From Heterotrichella gracilis (lineage: Eukaryota; Sar; Xanthophyceae; Tribonematales; Xanthonemataceae): a DNA stretch of 64,000 nt. The stretch covers positions 372,001 to 436,000 of the forward strand of contig JAULBX010026940.1 in the NCBI GenBank assembly GCA_032358255.1, read 5' to 3'. Below, in pieces: positions 36,010-44,801 of this stretch (positions are counted from its first letter, which is position 1; each line of letters begins with the position of its first letter). The translations under genes and the position numbers were made by a program. Below the pieces are notes generated by a model. That model saw only the letters and a program-made list of their open reading frames with translations. It ran no database searches and had not been told where the DNA came from.

Positions 36010-36726
36010 TTAAAAACACTTGCTTATTTCAGTTAATAAAAATACATTTTTTTCTAATGCATTACCAATTACAACCATATTTGCCCCTGCTTTTATTATT
36101 TCTTCTGCTTTTTTCCTTGAATCTATGCCGCCGCCAACAATAAGTGGCAAGTTAATTTCTTTTTTTATGTTTTTAATTAAAGGGGCTGCAACACTTGTTT
36201 TGGCGCCACTTCCGGCCTCAAGGTAAACGGCTTTAAAGCCCAGTTGTTCGGCTGCAATGGCTGTATTTATAATAAGTGTTTTGTCTTTTGGATTCAATGG
36301 TAATGTGCCGGTAACTCTTTCGGTTGTTGAGGTAGTGCCACCATTTATCAGTAAATAAGCGGTTGGTAAATGCCCTAACTTCATTTTTTTAATAAGCGGG
36401 GCCGCTGTAACGTGTTTACTAATAAGGTAATCGGGGTTTCTACCGGATAATAGACTTAATAATAGGAGCCCATCCGCATGCTTTGATAACTGCGTTTCGT
36501 TGCCCGGAAATAAAATTACCGGGAGCTTAGAGATCGTTTTAATTGCCAAAATAGTTTTTGTAATGTCTCCTTTTACCAACTCACTGCCGCCAACTAAAAA
36601 ACAAGTTACTTTGCTTCTATTGGCAAGTTGTATCAGCTCGGGGTTAAACTTATCGGGGTCTATAAGCACTGCCAATAAAGGCTTTTTAGAAGCCCCTAGT
36701 TTTTTTATAAGATCATTAAACTTCAT
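36010..36726 (-). CDS. Geranylgeranylglyceryl/heptaprenylglyceryl phosphate synthase (GGGP synthase family)
   Basis: 238 aa, a TIM barrel joining glycerol-1-phosphate to a polyprenyl diphosphate, forming the ether bond of archaeal-type lipids. Motifs are present: LAVLIDPDKFNPE, CFLVGGSELVKGD, LPVILFPGN, AVYLEAGSGAKTSV and IVGGGIDSRKKAEEI with AGANMVVIGNALE. Length and layout agree with the bacterial GGGPS of Bacteroidota. The product's fate in these bacteria is still poorly known (established uncertainty). Its start overlaps the end of the phosphopantetheinyl transferase gene by 11 bp, so the two are coupled. Confidence 0.9.
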   Translation of the reverse strand: MKFNDLIKKLGASKKPLLAVLIDPDKFNPELIQLANRSKVTCFLVGGSELVKGDITKTILAIKTISKLPVILFPGNETQLSKHADGLLLLSLLSGRNPDYLISKHVTAAPLIKKMKLGHLPTAYLLINGGTTSTTERVTGTLPLNPKDKTLIINTAIAAEQLGFKAVYLEAGSGAKTSVAAPLIKNIKKEINLPLIVGGGIDSRKKAEEIIKAGANMVVIGNALEKNVFLLTEISKCF

Positions 36727-37288
36727 TTAAAACGTATACCATTTTATAATCATCCACATTTTCGCACACCAATTGGTAGCGTTTTTTAAAACTTCCAATA
36801 TCAATTTTACCAAAAATAACGGCGCCATCAAACTCTTCAACAAATAAATTAAGTTTAAAATCAAGTTCTTTTAGTCCGTAAACCTTATACATGGCCTCTT
36901 TGGCAGCCCAAACCGTAATTAATTTTTCTACGTTATTTTCTGTAAAATTTATTTCGTTTTGATTTAGGAACTTATGTTGGATCTTTAAAACCTTATCTCT
37001 TATTAGTTCAATATCAATGCCAGTAGTCTCTTTTTCGTTAATAATAATGGCCAGTTTATCGTGCGAATGTGAGATTGAAATATGCTCTGTTCTTGCTTTT
37101 AAAAAGGGTTTCTTTTCAGGCGTGTAATTCAATTCAAAAGCTTCGGTTTTTAACATTTGTGTCAATAGAAATTTGCTTCCGGCCTTCTCCAGCTCTCGCT
37201 TTGACATATTTAAGTGCTCGCCGGCAAATTCGTTGAGGTTTAGAATGCCAACAGCAATAAAAGGGCTTATATTTCTTGTGTTAATCAC
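36716..37288 (-). CDS. 4'-phosphopantetheinyl transferase superfamily protein
   Basis: 190 aa. Moves the phosphopantetheine arm from CoA to carrier proteins. Magnesium-site motif GIDIELIRDKVLKI and the W-KEA-K signature in TVWAAKEAMYKVYGLKELDF are visible, as is the substrate strand EHISISHSHDKLAIII. Starts with GTG at 37286-37288, with no in-frame ATG before the conserved region. AcpS-like activity for fatty-acid ACP, or a Sfp-like one, cannot be separated by sequence alone. Overlaps the GGGPS gene downstream; divergent from ahcY. Confidence 0.88.
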   Translation of the reverse strand: MINTRNISPFIAVGILNLNEFAGEHLNMSKRELEKAGSKFLLTQMLKTEAFELNYTPEKKPFLKARTEHISISHSHDKLAIIINEKETTGIDIELIRDKVLKIQHKFLNQNEINFTENNVEKLITVWAAKEAMYKVYGLKELDFKLNLFVEEFDGAVIFGKIDIGSFKKRYQLVCENVDDYKMVYVLNEV

Positions 37289-37298
37289 AAATAATTAG

Positions 37299-37329
37299 TT
37301 GAGAATTACAAACTTATGACTTATCTTTG
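37299..37329 (+). promoter_or_regulatory. Promoter of ahcY
   Basis: TTG (37299-37301), a 20-bp spacer and TATCTTTG (37322-37329) fit the Bacteroidota consensus without mismatch. It lies 37 bp before the ATG. Confidence 0.7.
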
Positions 37330-37366
37330 TATTCCTTAAAAAATTAATAATTAAAAACATAATAAT

Positions 37367-38683
37367 ATGCCAGTTACAGCTACAAAGTACGTAAAAAGCA
37401 AAGTTAAAGACATGTCTTTAGCAGAGTGGGGTCGTAAAGAAATTAAATTAGCCGAAGAAGAAATGCCGGGTTTAATGGCCCTTCGTGCCGAATACGGTAA
37501 ATCTCAACCATTAAAAGGTGCGCGTATTGCAGGTTGTCTGCATATGACCATCCAAACAGCGGTTTTAATTGAAACACTAACGGCTTTAGGCGCTGAGGTT
37601 ACCTGGAGTTCATGTAATATTTTTTCAACTCAAGATCATGCCGCAGCAGCAATTGCAGCAGCTGGTATTCAGGTTTATGCCTGGAAAGGTATGACAGCAG
37701 AGGAATTTGACTGGTGTATTGAACAAACTTTATGGTTTGGCGAAGACCGCAAACCTTTAAATATGATCTTAGATGATGGTGGCGATCTTACCAACATGGT
37801 GTTTGATCAATACCCTGAATTAGCTGCAGGTATTAAAGGTTTATCTGAAGAAACAACTACAGGCGTTCACCGTTTATATGAGCGTATGGCAAAAGGTACT
37901 TTATTATTGCCTGCTATTAACGTAAACGACTCTGTTACAAAGTCTAAATTTGATAACAAATACGGTTGCCGCGAATCATTAGTTGATGCTATCCGCAGAG
38001 CTACTGATATTATGATGGCAGGTAAAATTGCTGTTGTTGCAGGTTATGGCGATGTTGGTAAAGGTTCAGCGCAATCACTTTCATCGCAAGGTGTTCGCGT
38101 TATTGTAACTGAGATCGATCCTATTTGTGCTTTACAAGCCGCAATGGATGGTTACCAGGTAATGAAAATGGATAACGCTGCAAAAATTGCAGATATTTTA
38201 GTTACAACTACCGGTAATAAAGATATTATTGTTGGACGTCATTTCGAAATGATGAAACATGGTGCTATTGTTTGTAACATTGGTCACTTTGATACAGAGA
38301 TTGACATGGCTTGGTTAAACAAAACTTATGGTAATACTAAAGACACTATTAAACCACAAGTTGATCAATACACGATTAACGGTAAAAACATTATTGTTTT
38401 AGCTGAAGGCCGTTTGGTTAACTTAGGTTGTGCTACAGGTCACCCAAGTTTTGTAATGAGTAATTCATTTACAAACCAAACTTTAGCTCAATTAGAATTA
38501 TGGACAAACACTGCAGCTTATGAGAAAAAAGTTTATGTGTTACCAAAAATTTTAGATGAGAAAGTTGCTCGTTTACACTTAGGTAAAATTGGTGTTGAAT
38601 TAGATGTGTTAAACAAAGATCAAGCTGATTATATTGGCGTGAAAGTTGAAGGACCATTTAAAGGCGACGCTTACAGATACTAA
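37367..38683 (+). CDS. ahcY: Adenosylhomocysteinase (S-adenosylhomocysteine hydrolase)
   Basis: Reversibly splits S-adenosylhomocysteine into adenosine and homocysteine, keeping the methyl cycle running. 438 aa, typical of the bacterial enzyme. Visible: substrate-domain segments [20 protein letters not shown] and [23 protein letters not shown]-binding [13 protein letters not shown], and a C-terminal tail ending [13 protein letters not shown] with the conserved Lys/Tyr contact. Codon use looks highly biased and regular, as for a strongly expressed gene. Monocistronic: promoter at 37299 and terminator at 38705-38738. Confidence 0.98.
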   Translation: MPVTATKYVKSKVKDMSLAEWGRKEIKLAEEEMPGLMALRAEYGKSQPLKGARIAGCLHMTIQTAVLIETLTALGAEVTWSSCNIFSTQDHAAAAIAAAGIQVYAWKGMTAEEFDWCIEQTLWFGEDRKPLNMILDDGGDLTNMVFDQYPELAAGIKGLSEETTTGVHRLYERMAKGTLLLPAINVNDSVTKSKFDNKYGCRESLVDAIRRATDIMMAGKIAVVAGYGDVGKGSAQSLSSQGVRVIVTEIDPICALQAAMDGYQVMKMDNAAKIADILVTTTGNKDIIVGRHFEMMKHGAIVCNIGHFDTEIDMAWLNKTYGNTKDTIKPQVDQYTINGKNIIVLAEGRLVNLGCATGHPSFVMSNSFTNQTLAQLELWTNTAAYEKKVYVLPKILDEKVARLHLGKIGVELDVLNKDQADYIGVKVEGPFKGDAYRY

Positions 38684-38704
38684 AAATTAAAAAATAAATA
38701 ATTT

Positions 38705-38738
38705 AAAAATGATCCGCCACTGTGCGGATCATTTTTTT
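38705..38738 (+). terminator. Intrinsic terminator after ahcY
   Basis: ATGATCCGC and GCGGATCAT pair perfectly over 9 bp around a 6-nt loop, followed by seven T. It lies 21 bp after the stop codon. Confidence 0.92.
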
Positions 38739-38754
38739 AGTAACAAAACCAAAC

Positions 38755-39261
38755 ATGAAAAAAATATCCCTTTTTGCAAGCGCTTTTTTATTATTAATTT
38801 TAGTTAGTTGCGGACCAACTCAAAACGAAGCTATCACCTATAATGATAATATTACTGGCATTATTGATGGTTTAACCATTGAGCATACTTTATTTTTAGA
38901 TCAAATAGATGGACACAATATTGATTCATTAAAGATAAGCCATAAATTATTTGTAGATAAATCACAAGCGAGTTTAGATGCATGCAAAAAAATCGGTCCG
39001 TTTGCAGATAAAAAAGAATTTATTGATGTTGCTAACGATTACTTTAAAACCTTGCATTCAATTGCAACAGTTGAAGGAACGCAAATGGTTGAGATCATGT
39101 CGAAAGACAGCATGCAAATTACGCAGGCCGATCTTGATAAGATAACCGAGATAGCAACTAAGTTTGATGCTGATTACGATAACGCCTATAATAAAATTCA
39201 GGCAGCACAAATGAAATTTGCCAAAGAATGGAAATTTACTTTGGACGAGAATAAAAAATAA
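38755..39261 (+). CDS. Putative lipoprotein, helical, unknown function
   Basis: 168 aa from ATG 38755; an in-frame ATG at 38722 lies inside the ahcY terminator and is rejected. Signal MKKISLFASAFLLLILVSCG with lipobox ILVSC places the lipid-anchored Cys at residue 19. The mature part is predicted all-helical (for example HTLFLDQIDGHNIDSLKISH), like small four-helix Bacteroidota lipoproteins; no function is known. No promoter of its own is visible between the terminator and the ATG (16 bp), so transcription may be read-through from ahcY. It ends abutting the convergent DUF1905 gene. Confidence 0.72.
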   Translation: MKKISLFASAFLLLILVSCGPTQNEAITYNDNITGIIDGLTIEHTLFLDQIDGHNIDSLKISHKLFVDKSQASLDACKKIGPFADKKEFIDVANDYFKTLHSIATVEGTQMVEIMSKDSMQITQADLDKITEIATKFDADYDNAYNKIQAAQMKFAKEWKFTLDENKK

Positions 39262-39768
39262 TTATTTCTCTTTCTTTAAGCTTCTTATCATCTCGCCAAA
39301 GTTTTGTTTTTTATACATGGCGTTAATTATACTTACAATGCGCCCGGCTTTAGTGTCAATTCCTTTTGCTGTATAAACATAGCGGTGAAAATAATTACGA
39401 TGCGATAACAATAACGAATCAAATTGTTTTTTAGCGATCTTGTCATCATTTAAAGCCTCCATTAATTCTTCTGACTGAAGCGGCGCACTTTTATCCAATT
39501 CTATTTTTAAAGAAACCATAGCGCCCTCTTTTTTTCCTAATTTTTTGCGCAGCTCGGCGTTAATTGCAATTATAAAATTTCCTTCACCTATTGGATAAGT
39601 TGCCATGCGATCAAATTTCACATCGTCAATAACGCCTTTAACACGAAACTCTTTTTTATCAGGTCGTTTTAATTTTAAAAGAATATCCGGTGGAACATCA
39701 ACATAGGTCCAGCCGGTCTTTTCGCCCTTGCTCGAAAATTTTTGAATGATGGATTTGAATGCGAACAT
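39262..39768 (-). CDS. DUF1905 / YdeI-like two-domain protein
   Basis: 168 aa, cytoplasmic. An N-terminal DUF1905 beta-barrel (about residues 10-95: GWTYVDVPPDILLKLKRPDK, FIIAINAELRKKLGKKEGAM) is followed by a YdeI/OmpD-associated helical module (about 100-165: FDSLLLSHRNYFHRYVYTAK). YdeI-type domains are linked to bacteriocin tolerance in some species, but the biochemical role is unknown. The start is 18 bp from a palindromic intergenic element. Single gene. Confidence 0.85.
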   Translation of the reverse strand: MFAFKSIIQKFSSKGEKTGWTYVDVPPDILLKLKRPDKKEFRVKGVIDDVKFDRMATYPIGEGNFIIAINAELRKKLGKKEGAMVSLKIELDKSAPLQSEELMEALNDDKIAKKQFDSLLLSHRNYFHRYVYTAKGIDTKAGRIVSIINAMYKKQNFGEMIRSLKKEK

Positions 39769-39785
39769 ATTTTCAAATATAATTA

Positions 39786-39952
39786 TTAGCCACTAATTTC
39801 ACGAATTAACATAAAGTATTTTTTTATTTTTTTAAATAGATAACTAGTGGAATTCAAATTCATGACAAAAATTTCGTCATGAATTTTTAAATTAACGCTA
39901 ATCCGCAGCGATCGAAAAAATTATTTGAGGAATTTGTGAAATCAGTTGCTAA
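39786..39952. repeat. Concentric palindromic intergenic element (about 167 bp)
   Basis: The outer ends TTAGCCACTAATTTCACGAA (left) and AATTTGTGAAATCAGTTGCT (right) are imperfect inverted repeats (about 19 of 22 positions pair). At the exact middle a perfect 11-bp inverted repeat, AAATTCATGAC / GTCATGAATTT, encloses a 9-nt loop. The region between partly pairs as well. The element occupies the whole gap between two genes, ending 2 bp from the phosphoesterase stop. The outer motif resembles sequences I recall as dispersed in Bacteroidota intergenic DNA (MITE-like), from memory only. No open reading frame. Confidence 0.65.
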
Positions 39953-39954
39953 AC

Positions 39955-41199
39955 CTAAACAGACTGCAATTCAATAACCGTTATCTCAGGCCAAATACCT
40001 AAACGACCGGGATAACCTAAAAAGCCAAGGCCACGGTTGACGTATAACATTTGTTTATCCTGTTTATATAAACCTGCCCAATTCTTATACATGTATTTTA
40101 TTGGGCTCCATTTAAAACCGGGAATTTCAATTCCTAACTGCATACCATGCGTGTGGCCGCTTAAAGTAAGATCAATTTCAGGATATTCTAAAACTACTTG
40201 CATATCCCAATGACTTGGATCGTGACTCATTAAGATCTTAAAAGGATATTTTTCGGCGCCTTCATAAGCCTCTTTCATTTTACCGTAACGCGGGAAACGC
40301 ATATTGCCGCCCCAATTCTCAATACCAATTAAGCCTATTCGTGCTCCGTCTTTTTCAATAGGTAAATGTTCATTCATCAACAATCTCCAACCAAAATCTT
40401 TTTGTTTTGCTTTTAATCGTTCTAAATTTTCGCGCTTGGCTTGTTGACTATCCCATTGCACATAATCACCATAATCGTGATTTCCCAAAACAGAGAATAC
40501 ACCATGCGGCGCTTTTAAACTTTTAAATAAATGCTCAAAGCCATCTAATTCTCTAGCCTCGTTATTTACAAGATCGCCGGTAAATAATATCAGATCCGGC
40601 TTTTGTTCTGCAACAATTTCAAATGCTTTTTTTAATCCATCTTCGTTTAAAAAAGAACCGGTGTGAATATCAGAAAGCTGAACAATTTTAAAACCATTAA
40701 ACTCTTTCGGAATATTTGAAGAAGGCAATTTAACATTATGTACACGGTATTTATAAGCTCCTTTTATCATGCCATAAATGAAACCAACGGCTGGCACAAC
40801 GGTAAATGTAATAGCAATTTGGCTTAAAAATTTTAACCGGCTAATACCTTCTGCTGCAACCAGTGCTTCTGCAGGCTTAGTTTTAAAAAAAGAAAAGATC
40901 CATCTGAACAAACGAATAATATCATCTATCAATAAAAACGTGCAACCAATTAATTTACATAATACAATTATTACCAGAATAGAAGAAAAGAAACGTAAAA
41001 AAGGAGCCCAGTTTGGCGGCGGATAAACCACTGCCACAATTGCCATTAAAATGCTTATACAAGCTATGGCATAAGTTGTATAAAGTATTACTGTTCTTTT
41101 TCCCTGGCTAAAATCCTGTACAAATGTTTTTACAGCTTGCAAAAAATACAATTCAATAAGAATGATGAGGGTAGAAAAAATTAATATCCGTACTAGCAT
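39955..41199 (-). CDS. Membrane-anchored calcineurin-type metallophosphoesterase
   Basis: 414 aa. Three or four N-terminal membrane helices (residues 1-145), then a YkuE-like phosphoesterase domain. The metal-binding signatures appear in order: IVQLSDIHTGSF, LILFTGDLVNN, VFSVLGNHDYGDY and LTLSGHTHGMQLGI. The C-terminus NRGLGFLGYPGRLGIWPEIT is characteristic of the lipid-A/UDP-diacylglucosamine-hydrolase-like or lipid-phosphatase clade; the substrate is not certain. Single gene; the stop codon sits 2 bp from the palindromic element. Confidence 0.9.
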   Translation of the reverse strand: MLVRILIFSTLIILIELYFLQAVKTFVQDFSQGKRTVILYTTYAIACISILMAIVAVVYPPPNWAPFLRFFSSILVIIVLCKLIGCTFLLIDDIIRLFRWIFSFFKTKPAEALVAAEGISRLKFLSQIAITFTVVPAVGFIYGMIKGAYKYRVHNVKLPSSNIPKEFNGFKIVQLSDIHTGSFLNEDGLKKAFEIVAEQKPDLILFTGDLVNNEARELDGFEHLFKSLKAPHGVFSVLGNHDYGDYVQWDSQQAKRENLERLKAKQKDFGWRLLMNEHLPIEKDGARIGLIGIENWGGNMRFPRYGKMKEAYEGAEKYPFKILMSHDPSHWDMQVVLEYPEIDLTLSGHTHGMQLGIEIPGFKWSPIKYMYKNWAGLYKQDKQMLYVNRGLGFLGYPGRLGIWPEITVIELQSV

Positions 41200-41422
41200 A
41201 GGCAGTAAAATTACGCATAAAGCTTTACACTATTTTTAAATTTATGTGAATGGTAAGCGCGAAACAGCAGTCTTAGCTTGCCGACAAATACGATGGCTTT
41301 ACCGCCAATTCTTTATATAAACACCGACTTAGCAGTCTTTAGCTTTGATCGTTCGTTTGATGGGCGGTTGTTTTGGGCAATTCCGGTATTTACATACGAA
41401 TGTTAATTAAATCCAAATTCGG

Positions 41423-41455
41423 TTGTTTTAAAACTCATGCTTTCTTATACTTTTG
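41423..41455 (+). promoter_or_regulatory. Putative promoter of the double D-Ala ligase gene
   Basis: TTG (41423-41425), a 22-bp spacer and TACTTTTG (41448-41455) match TTG/TAnnTTTG, although the spacer is long. It lies 32 bp before the ATG at 41488. Confidence 0.45.
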
Positions 41456-41487
41456 AATAATATAGACCTTTGTGGGTAATTTTAGGT

Positions 41488-44187
41488 ATGGCAAATAAAA
41501 TAAAAATTGGTATCATTTTTGGCGGACAAAGTAAAGAGCGCGAAATTTCTTTTGCAGGCGGAAGAACCGTTTACGATAATTTAAATAAATTTTTATTTGA
41601 AGCCGTACCAATTTTTGTTGACAGTTTTGGAAATTTTATTGAACTGAATTGGGAATATATTTACAAAGGCACCATTCGCGATTTCTATCCACCGGTAGAA
41701 TTTTTACCAAATAACTCGCGCTTCCAATTATACGCAGAAAATTTAGGAGATCTTAATGCAGAGCAGCAAAGTGCATTGATACAAAAGATCGGGAAAAAAT
41801 TATCGCCGGCCGATCTTAAAACAAAAATTGATTTTGCGTTTTTATGTTTGCACGGGCCTTACGGCGAAGACGGACGTATACAAGGTTTGTTCGAATATTA
41901 TCAAATACCTTATAGCGGTTCGGGAATTTTAGCTTCCGCAATTGGTATCGATAAAGCAGTGCAAAAAGAAATGATGGTAAGCAAAGGATTTAATAGTCCA
42001 AAATATCTTACCATCAACAGGCAGGATTGGATAGATGGCAAATCAAAAACATCTCTTAAAAAAGTTGCAGAGCTTATTGGTTTTCCTTGCGTAATAAAAC
42101 CGGCGAACCAGGGTTCTAGTATTGGTGTTAGCATTTTAAATGAGCCTAACGATTTTGAATATATGAGCGCTGTAGAAAAAGCTCTGTTCACGCGTTGGTT
42201 GGATGCCAAAGAATGGCAGGGCTTTAGTGACGAAGAAAAATTTAATTACGTAAAAGTATTAGCCGATATCCGCGAAGGCATGGGCATGCCCGTGGTGATA
42301 AGTTACCCAAAAGAATTAAACGCGCCGGTAATTTATGATCCAAATAAATTAATTGATTTTTTAAATTCTAATTTAAAAGCTGATGGCTTTATTATAGAAA
42401 GTATTGATGGCGAAAGTACAGTGTTGGTTGAGGGGTTTATTGAGGGAAAAGAATTTAGTTGTATTGTGTTGGAGGATGAAGAAGGAAAAGCCATTGCATT
42501 ACCACCAACAGAAATTAAAAAAGGAAAAGAATTATTTGATTACCGCAGTAAATATTTGCCAGGACTTTCAAGAAAGATAACACCTATTGATCTGCCAGAT
42601 GCTCAAATAGAAGCAATAAGAAAAGATTGTGAAAAATTATTTTACGAATTACATTTTGATGTCTACGCCCGTATAGATGGATTTTTAAGTAAGGATGGAA
42701 AGATATTTTTGAATGATCCAAACACCACCAGTGGAATGATGCCGTCTTCTTTCTTTTTTCACCAGGCAGCAGAGATTGGATTGAATCCCTCGCAATTCTT
42801 AACTTTTATTATTCGCACCTCACTTTCCAAACGTTTGATCCAATCAAAGGGAAATGTGAAATACAGACATTTATTGGAATTATTAGACGCGCAAATTGAT
42901 AAGGATAAAAATGCAACAAGTAACAAGACGCGTGTAGCAGTTGTGCTTGGTGGGTATTCATCAGAGAGACATATTTCGGTTGAGAGCGGAAGAAATGTTT
43001 TTGAAAAATTAGCTTCGTCAGAAAAGTATGCACCCTTTCCTGTTTTTTTAACAGGCAATTCGCAAGAGCATCAAATGTATCATGTACCTATTAACTTATT
43101 GTTGAAGGATAACGCCGATGATATAAAAGAAAAAGTTGAGAATTTTAAAGTGCATGAAGTTATAAAAAGCATTATGCATCAATGCGAATCCATCACGCAT
43201 AAATATGCGTCGGCAAATCACACAGCAGAACCTGAAAGACTAACGTATGCATCATTAAAATTAAAAGCCGATGAGGTATTTATTGCTTTGCATGGTCGCC
43301 CTGGAGAGGATGGTGCCATACAAGAGCAACTGGATAAAATAAATTTGCCGTATAACGGTTCAAACAAAGAAAGCTCTTCTATTACCATAGATAAATACCG
43401 TACCAACGAAATTTTAAAGAATAACGGTTTTCTTATTGCCGATCATATTTTAATTTCAAAAGAAGACTGGGTAAAAGACAAAAATAAATTCGCAGAAATT
43501 TTAAAAGACCGAATTAAATACCCTTTTATTGCTAAGCCGGTAGATGATGGTTGTAGCAGTGCTGTTAAGAAAATAAAAACACTGGCCGAGTTTGAAGCCT
43601 TTTGTAAACTGATCTTCCGTAATACTGAAGAATTTGATGCGCAGGCAGCAGAAACATTACATATTAAACCAAAAGAAGAATTTCCGCAAAAGCAGGTTAT
43701 TTTGGTGGAAGAATTGATCAGCAAAAAAAATGCAGCACATTTTTTAGAAATAACGGGTGGCATGCTCACCAAACTCAACAAAAAAGGTGAAATAGAATAC
43801 GAAGTATTTGAAGCATCGGAAGCATTGGCGGATGGAGAAATTTTAAGCCTTGAAGAAAAATTTTTAGCAGGGCAGGGGCAGAATATTACACCAGCACGTT
43901 ATGCTAAAGATGCAAAAGACAGGCAAAAAGTAAGCGAACAGGTAAAAGCGGCTTTAGGTGGAGCAGCAAAAGCGTTAGGAGTTACTGGCTACTGCAGGAT
44001 TGATGCCTTTGTAAGGGTTTTTGATGATTGCAGAGCCGAAATAATTTTCATTGAAGTTAATTCGTTGCCAGGTATGACGCCTGCAACCTGTATCTTTCAT
44101 CAGGCGGCTATCAATAATTATAAGCCATATGAGTTCATTGACAAGATCCTTGATTTTGGAAAAGAACGTTTAGCAGCAATTTCTTAG
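41488..44187 (+). CDS. Tandem D-alanine--D-alanine ligase-like protein (two ATP-grasp ligase modules)
   Basis: 899 aa from ATG 41488 (a GTG six codons upstream is less likely). Two Ddl-like modules in tandem, each about twice the spacing expected from one ligase gene of 310-360 aa. Module 1 (about 1-460): IFGGQSKEREISFAGG, YSGSGILASAIGIDKAV, CVIKPANQGSSIGVSI, ARIDGF, and FLNDPNTTSGMMPSS, where the metal-binding Glu of the NEVNT motif is Asp. Module 2 (about 475-899): VVLGGYSSERHISVESG, YNGSNKESSSITIDKY, FIAKPVDDGCSSAV, CRIDAF, IEVNSLPGMTPAT. Both keep ATP-grasp residues, so both may be active. Module 1 also has a long insertion between the KP loop and VEGF. Could make a modified peptidoglycan dipeptide or another amino-acid ligation product. 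Confidence 0.85.
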   Translation: MANKIKIGIIFGGQSKEREISFAGGRTVYDNLNKFLFEAVPIFVDSFGNFIELNWEYIYKGTIRDFYPPVEFLPNNSRFQLYAENLGDLNAEQQSALIQKIGKKLSPADLKTKIDFAFLCLHGPYGEDGRIQGLFEYYQIPYSGSGILASAIGIDKAVQKEMMVSKGFNSPKYLTINRQDWIDGKSKTSLKKVAELIGFPCVIKPANQGSSIGVSILNEPNDFEYMSAVEKALFTRWLDAKEWQGFSDEEKFNYVKVLADIREGMGMPVVISYPKELNAPVIYDPNKLIDFLNSNLKADGFIIESIDGESTVLVEGFIEGKEFSCIVLEDEEGKAIALPPTEIKKGKELFDYRSKYLPGLSRKITPIDLPDAQIEAIRKDCEKLFYELHFDVYARIDGFLSKDGKIFLNDPNTTSGMMPSSFFFHQAAEIGLNPSQFLTFIIRTSLSKRLIQSKGNVKYRHLLELLDAQIDKDKNATSNKTRVAVVLGGYSSERHISVESGRNVFEKLASSEKYAPFPVFLTGNSQEHQMYHVPINLLLKDNADDIKEKVENFKVHEVIKSIMHQCESITHKYASANHTAEPERLTYASLKLKADEVFIALHGRPGEDGAIQEQLDKINLPYNGSNKESSSITIDKYRTNEILKNNGFLIADHILISKEDWVKDKNKFAEILKDRIKYPFIAKPVDDGCSSAVKKIKTLAEFEAFCKLIFRNTEEFDAQAAETLHIKPKEEFPQKQVILVEELISKKNAAHFLEITGGMLTKLNKKGEIEYEVFEASEALADGEILSLEEKFLAGQGQNITPARYAKDAKDRQKVSEQVKAALGGAAKALGVTGYCRIDAFVRVFDDCRAEIIFIEVNSLPGMTPATCIFHQAAINNYKPYEFIDKILDFGKERLAAIS

Positions 44188-44201
44188 ACCTTATCTTCTT
44201 T

Positions 44202-44774
44202 ATGGGCGAACTAAAATTATATATGCTCTTATTAGGATGTAGGCCTAAAGGAAGATTGACAGAACAACATGATATTTTTTTTGGCATTGGACGGAATTTA
44301 AAAGAACTTATTCCTCACATTAATACGTTTTGGCCCGAAGTAAAAGGAAATATTCATATTGATGCTTGGCGCGAAGTTACACAAGTAAATGATCATAGCG
44401 TTACCATTGTTGAACGATCTGTTACTTCGGATGTAGAAAACGCTTCAAAGCAAAAATTATTTTTTTTAAATCTTGGTGGTTATAAAAAAGATGAGTTTGA
44501 CGAGTTTCATTATAAAGTAGTTACTGTGGCAGAAAATCCTGCACAAGCAATACTATTTGCAAAACAAACTTCTTTTTACAAACATGTCGGTTTCAAAGGT
44601 GCCCCATCGCACATTGATGACAAGTACGGTGTGGATATTGATGATATTTTCGTGGTAAAGGATATTTTACCCAGCATTTTTAAAAATAAATATACCATTT
44701 CAATAAAAAAAGAAAACAAACAGCCCGAAGATCAAATGCATTTAGGTTATTTGCCGCTTAAAAAAATTGAATAG
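44202..44774 (+). CDS. DUF1543 family protein
   Basis: 190 aa, cytoplasmic. Two DUF1543-like halves: LYMLLLGCRPKGRLTEQHDI followed by IHIDAWREVTQVNDH, then LFFLNLGGYKKDEFDEFHYK and TSFYKHVGFKGAPSHIDDKY. Proteins of this type occur widely in Bacteroidota and gamma-proteobacteria with no assigned function; a nuclease or nucleotide-binding activity has been suggested for none that I can name. It follows the Ddl-type gene by 14 bp and precedes the ABC permease by 27 bp, so the three may form an operon. Confidence 0.8.
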   Translation: MGELKLYMLLLGCRPKGRLTEQHDIFFGIGRNLKELIPHINTFWPEVKGNIHIDAWREVTQVNDHSVTIVERSVTSDVENASKQKLFFLNLGGYKKDEFDEFHYKVVTVAENPAQAILFAKQTSFYKHVGFKGAPSHIDDKYGVDIDDIFVVKDILPSIFKNKYTISIKKENKQPEDQMHLGYLPLKKIE

Positions 44775-44801
44775 TTAATACAATTCACTATTTTTACATA
44801 A

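Noticed and set aside
41293-41406. Possible 37-aa frame upstream of the double ligase gene
   Set aside because: No signal, motif or spacing support, and it lies just before the putative promoter of the next gene; most likely chance.
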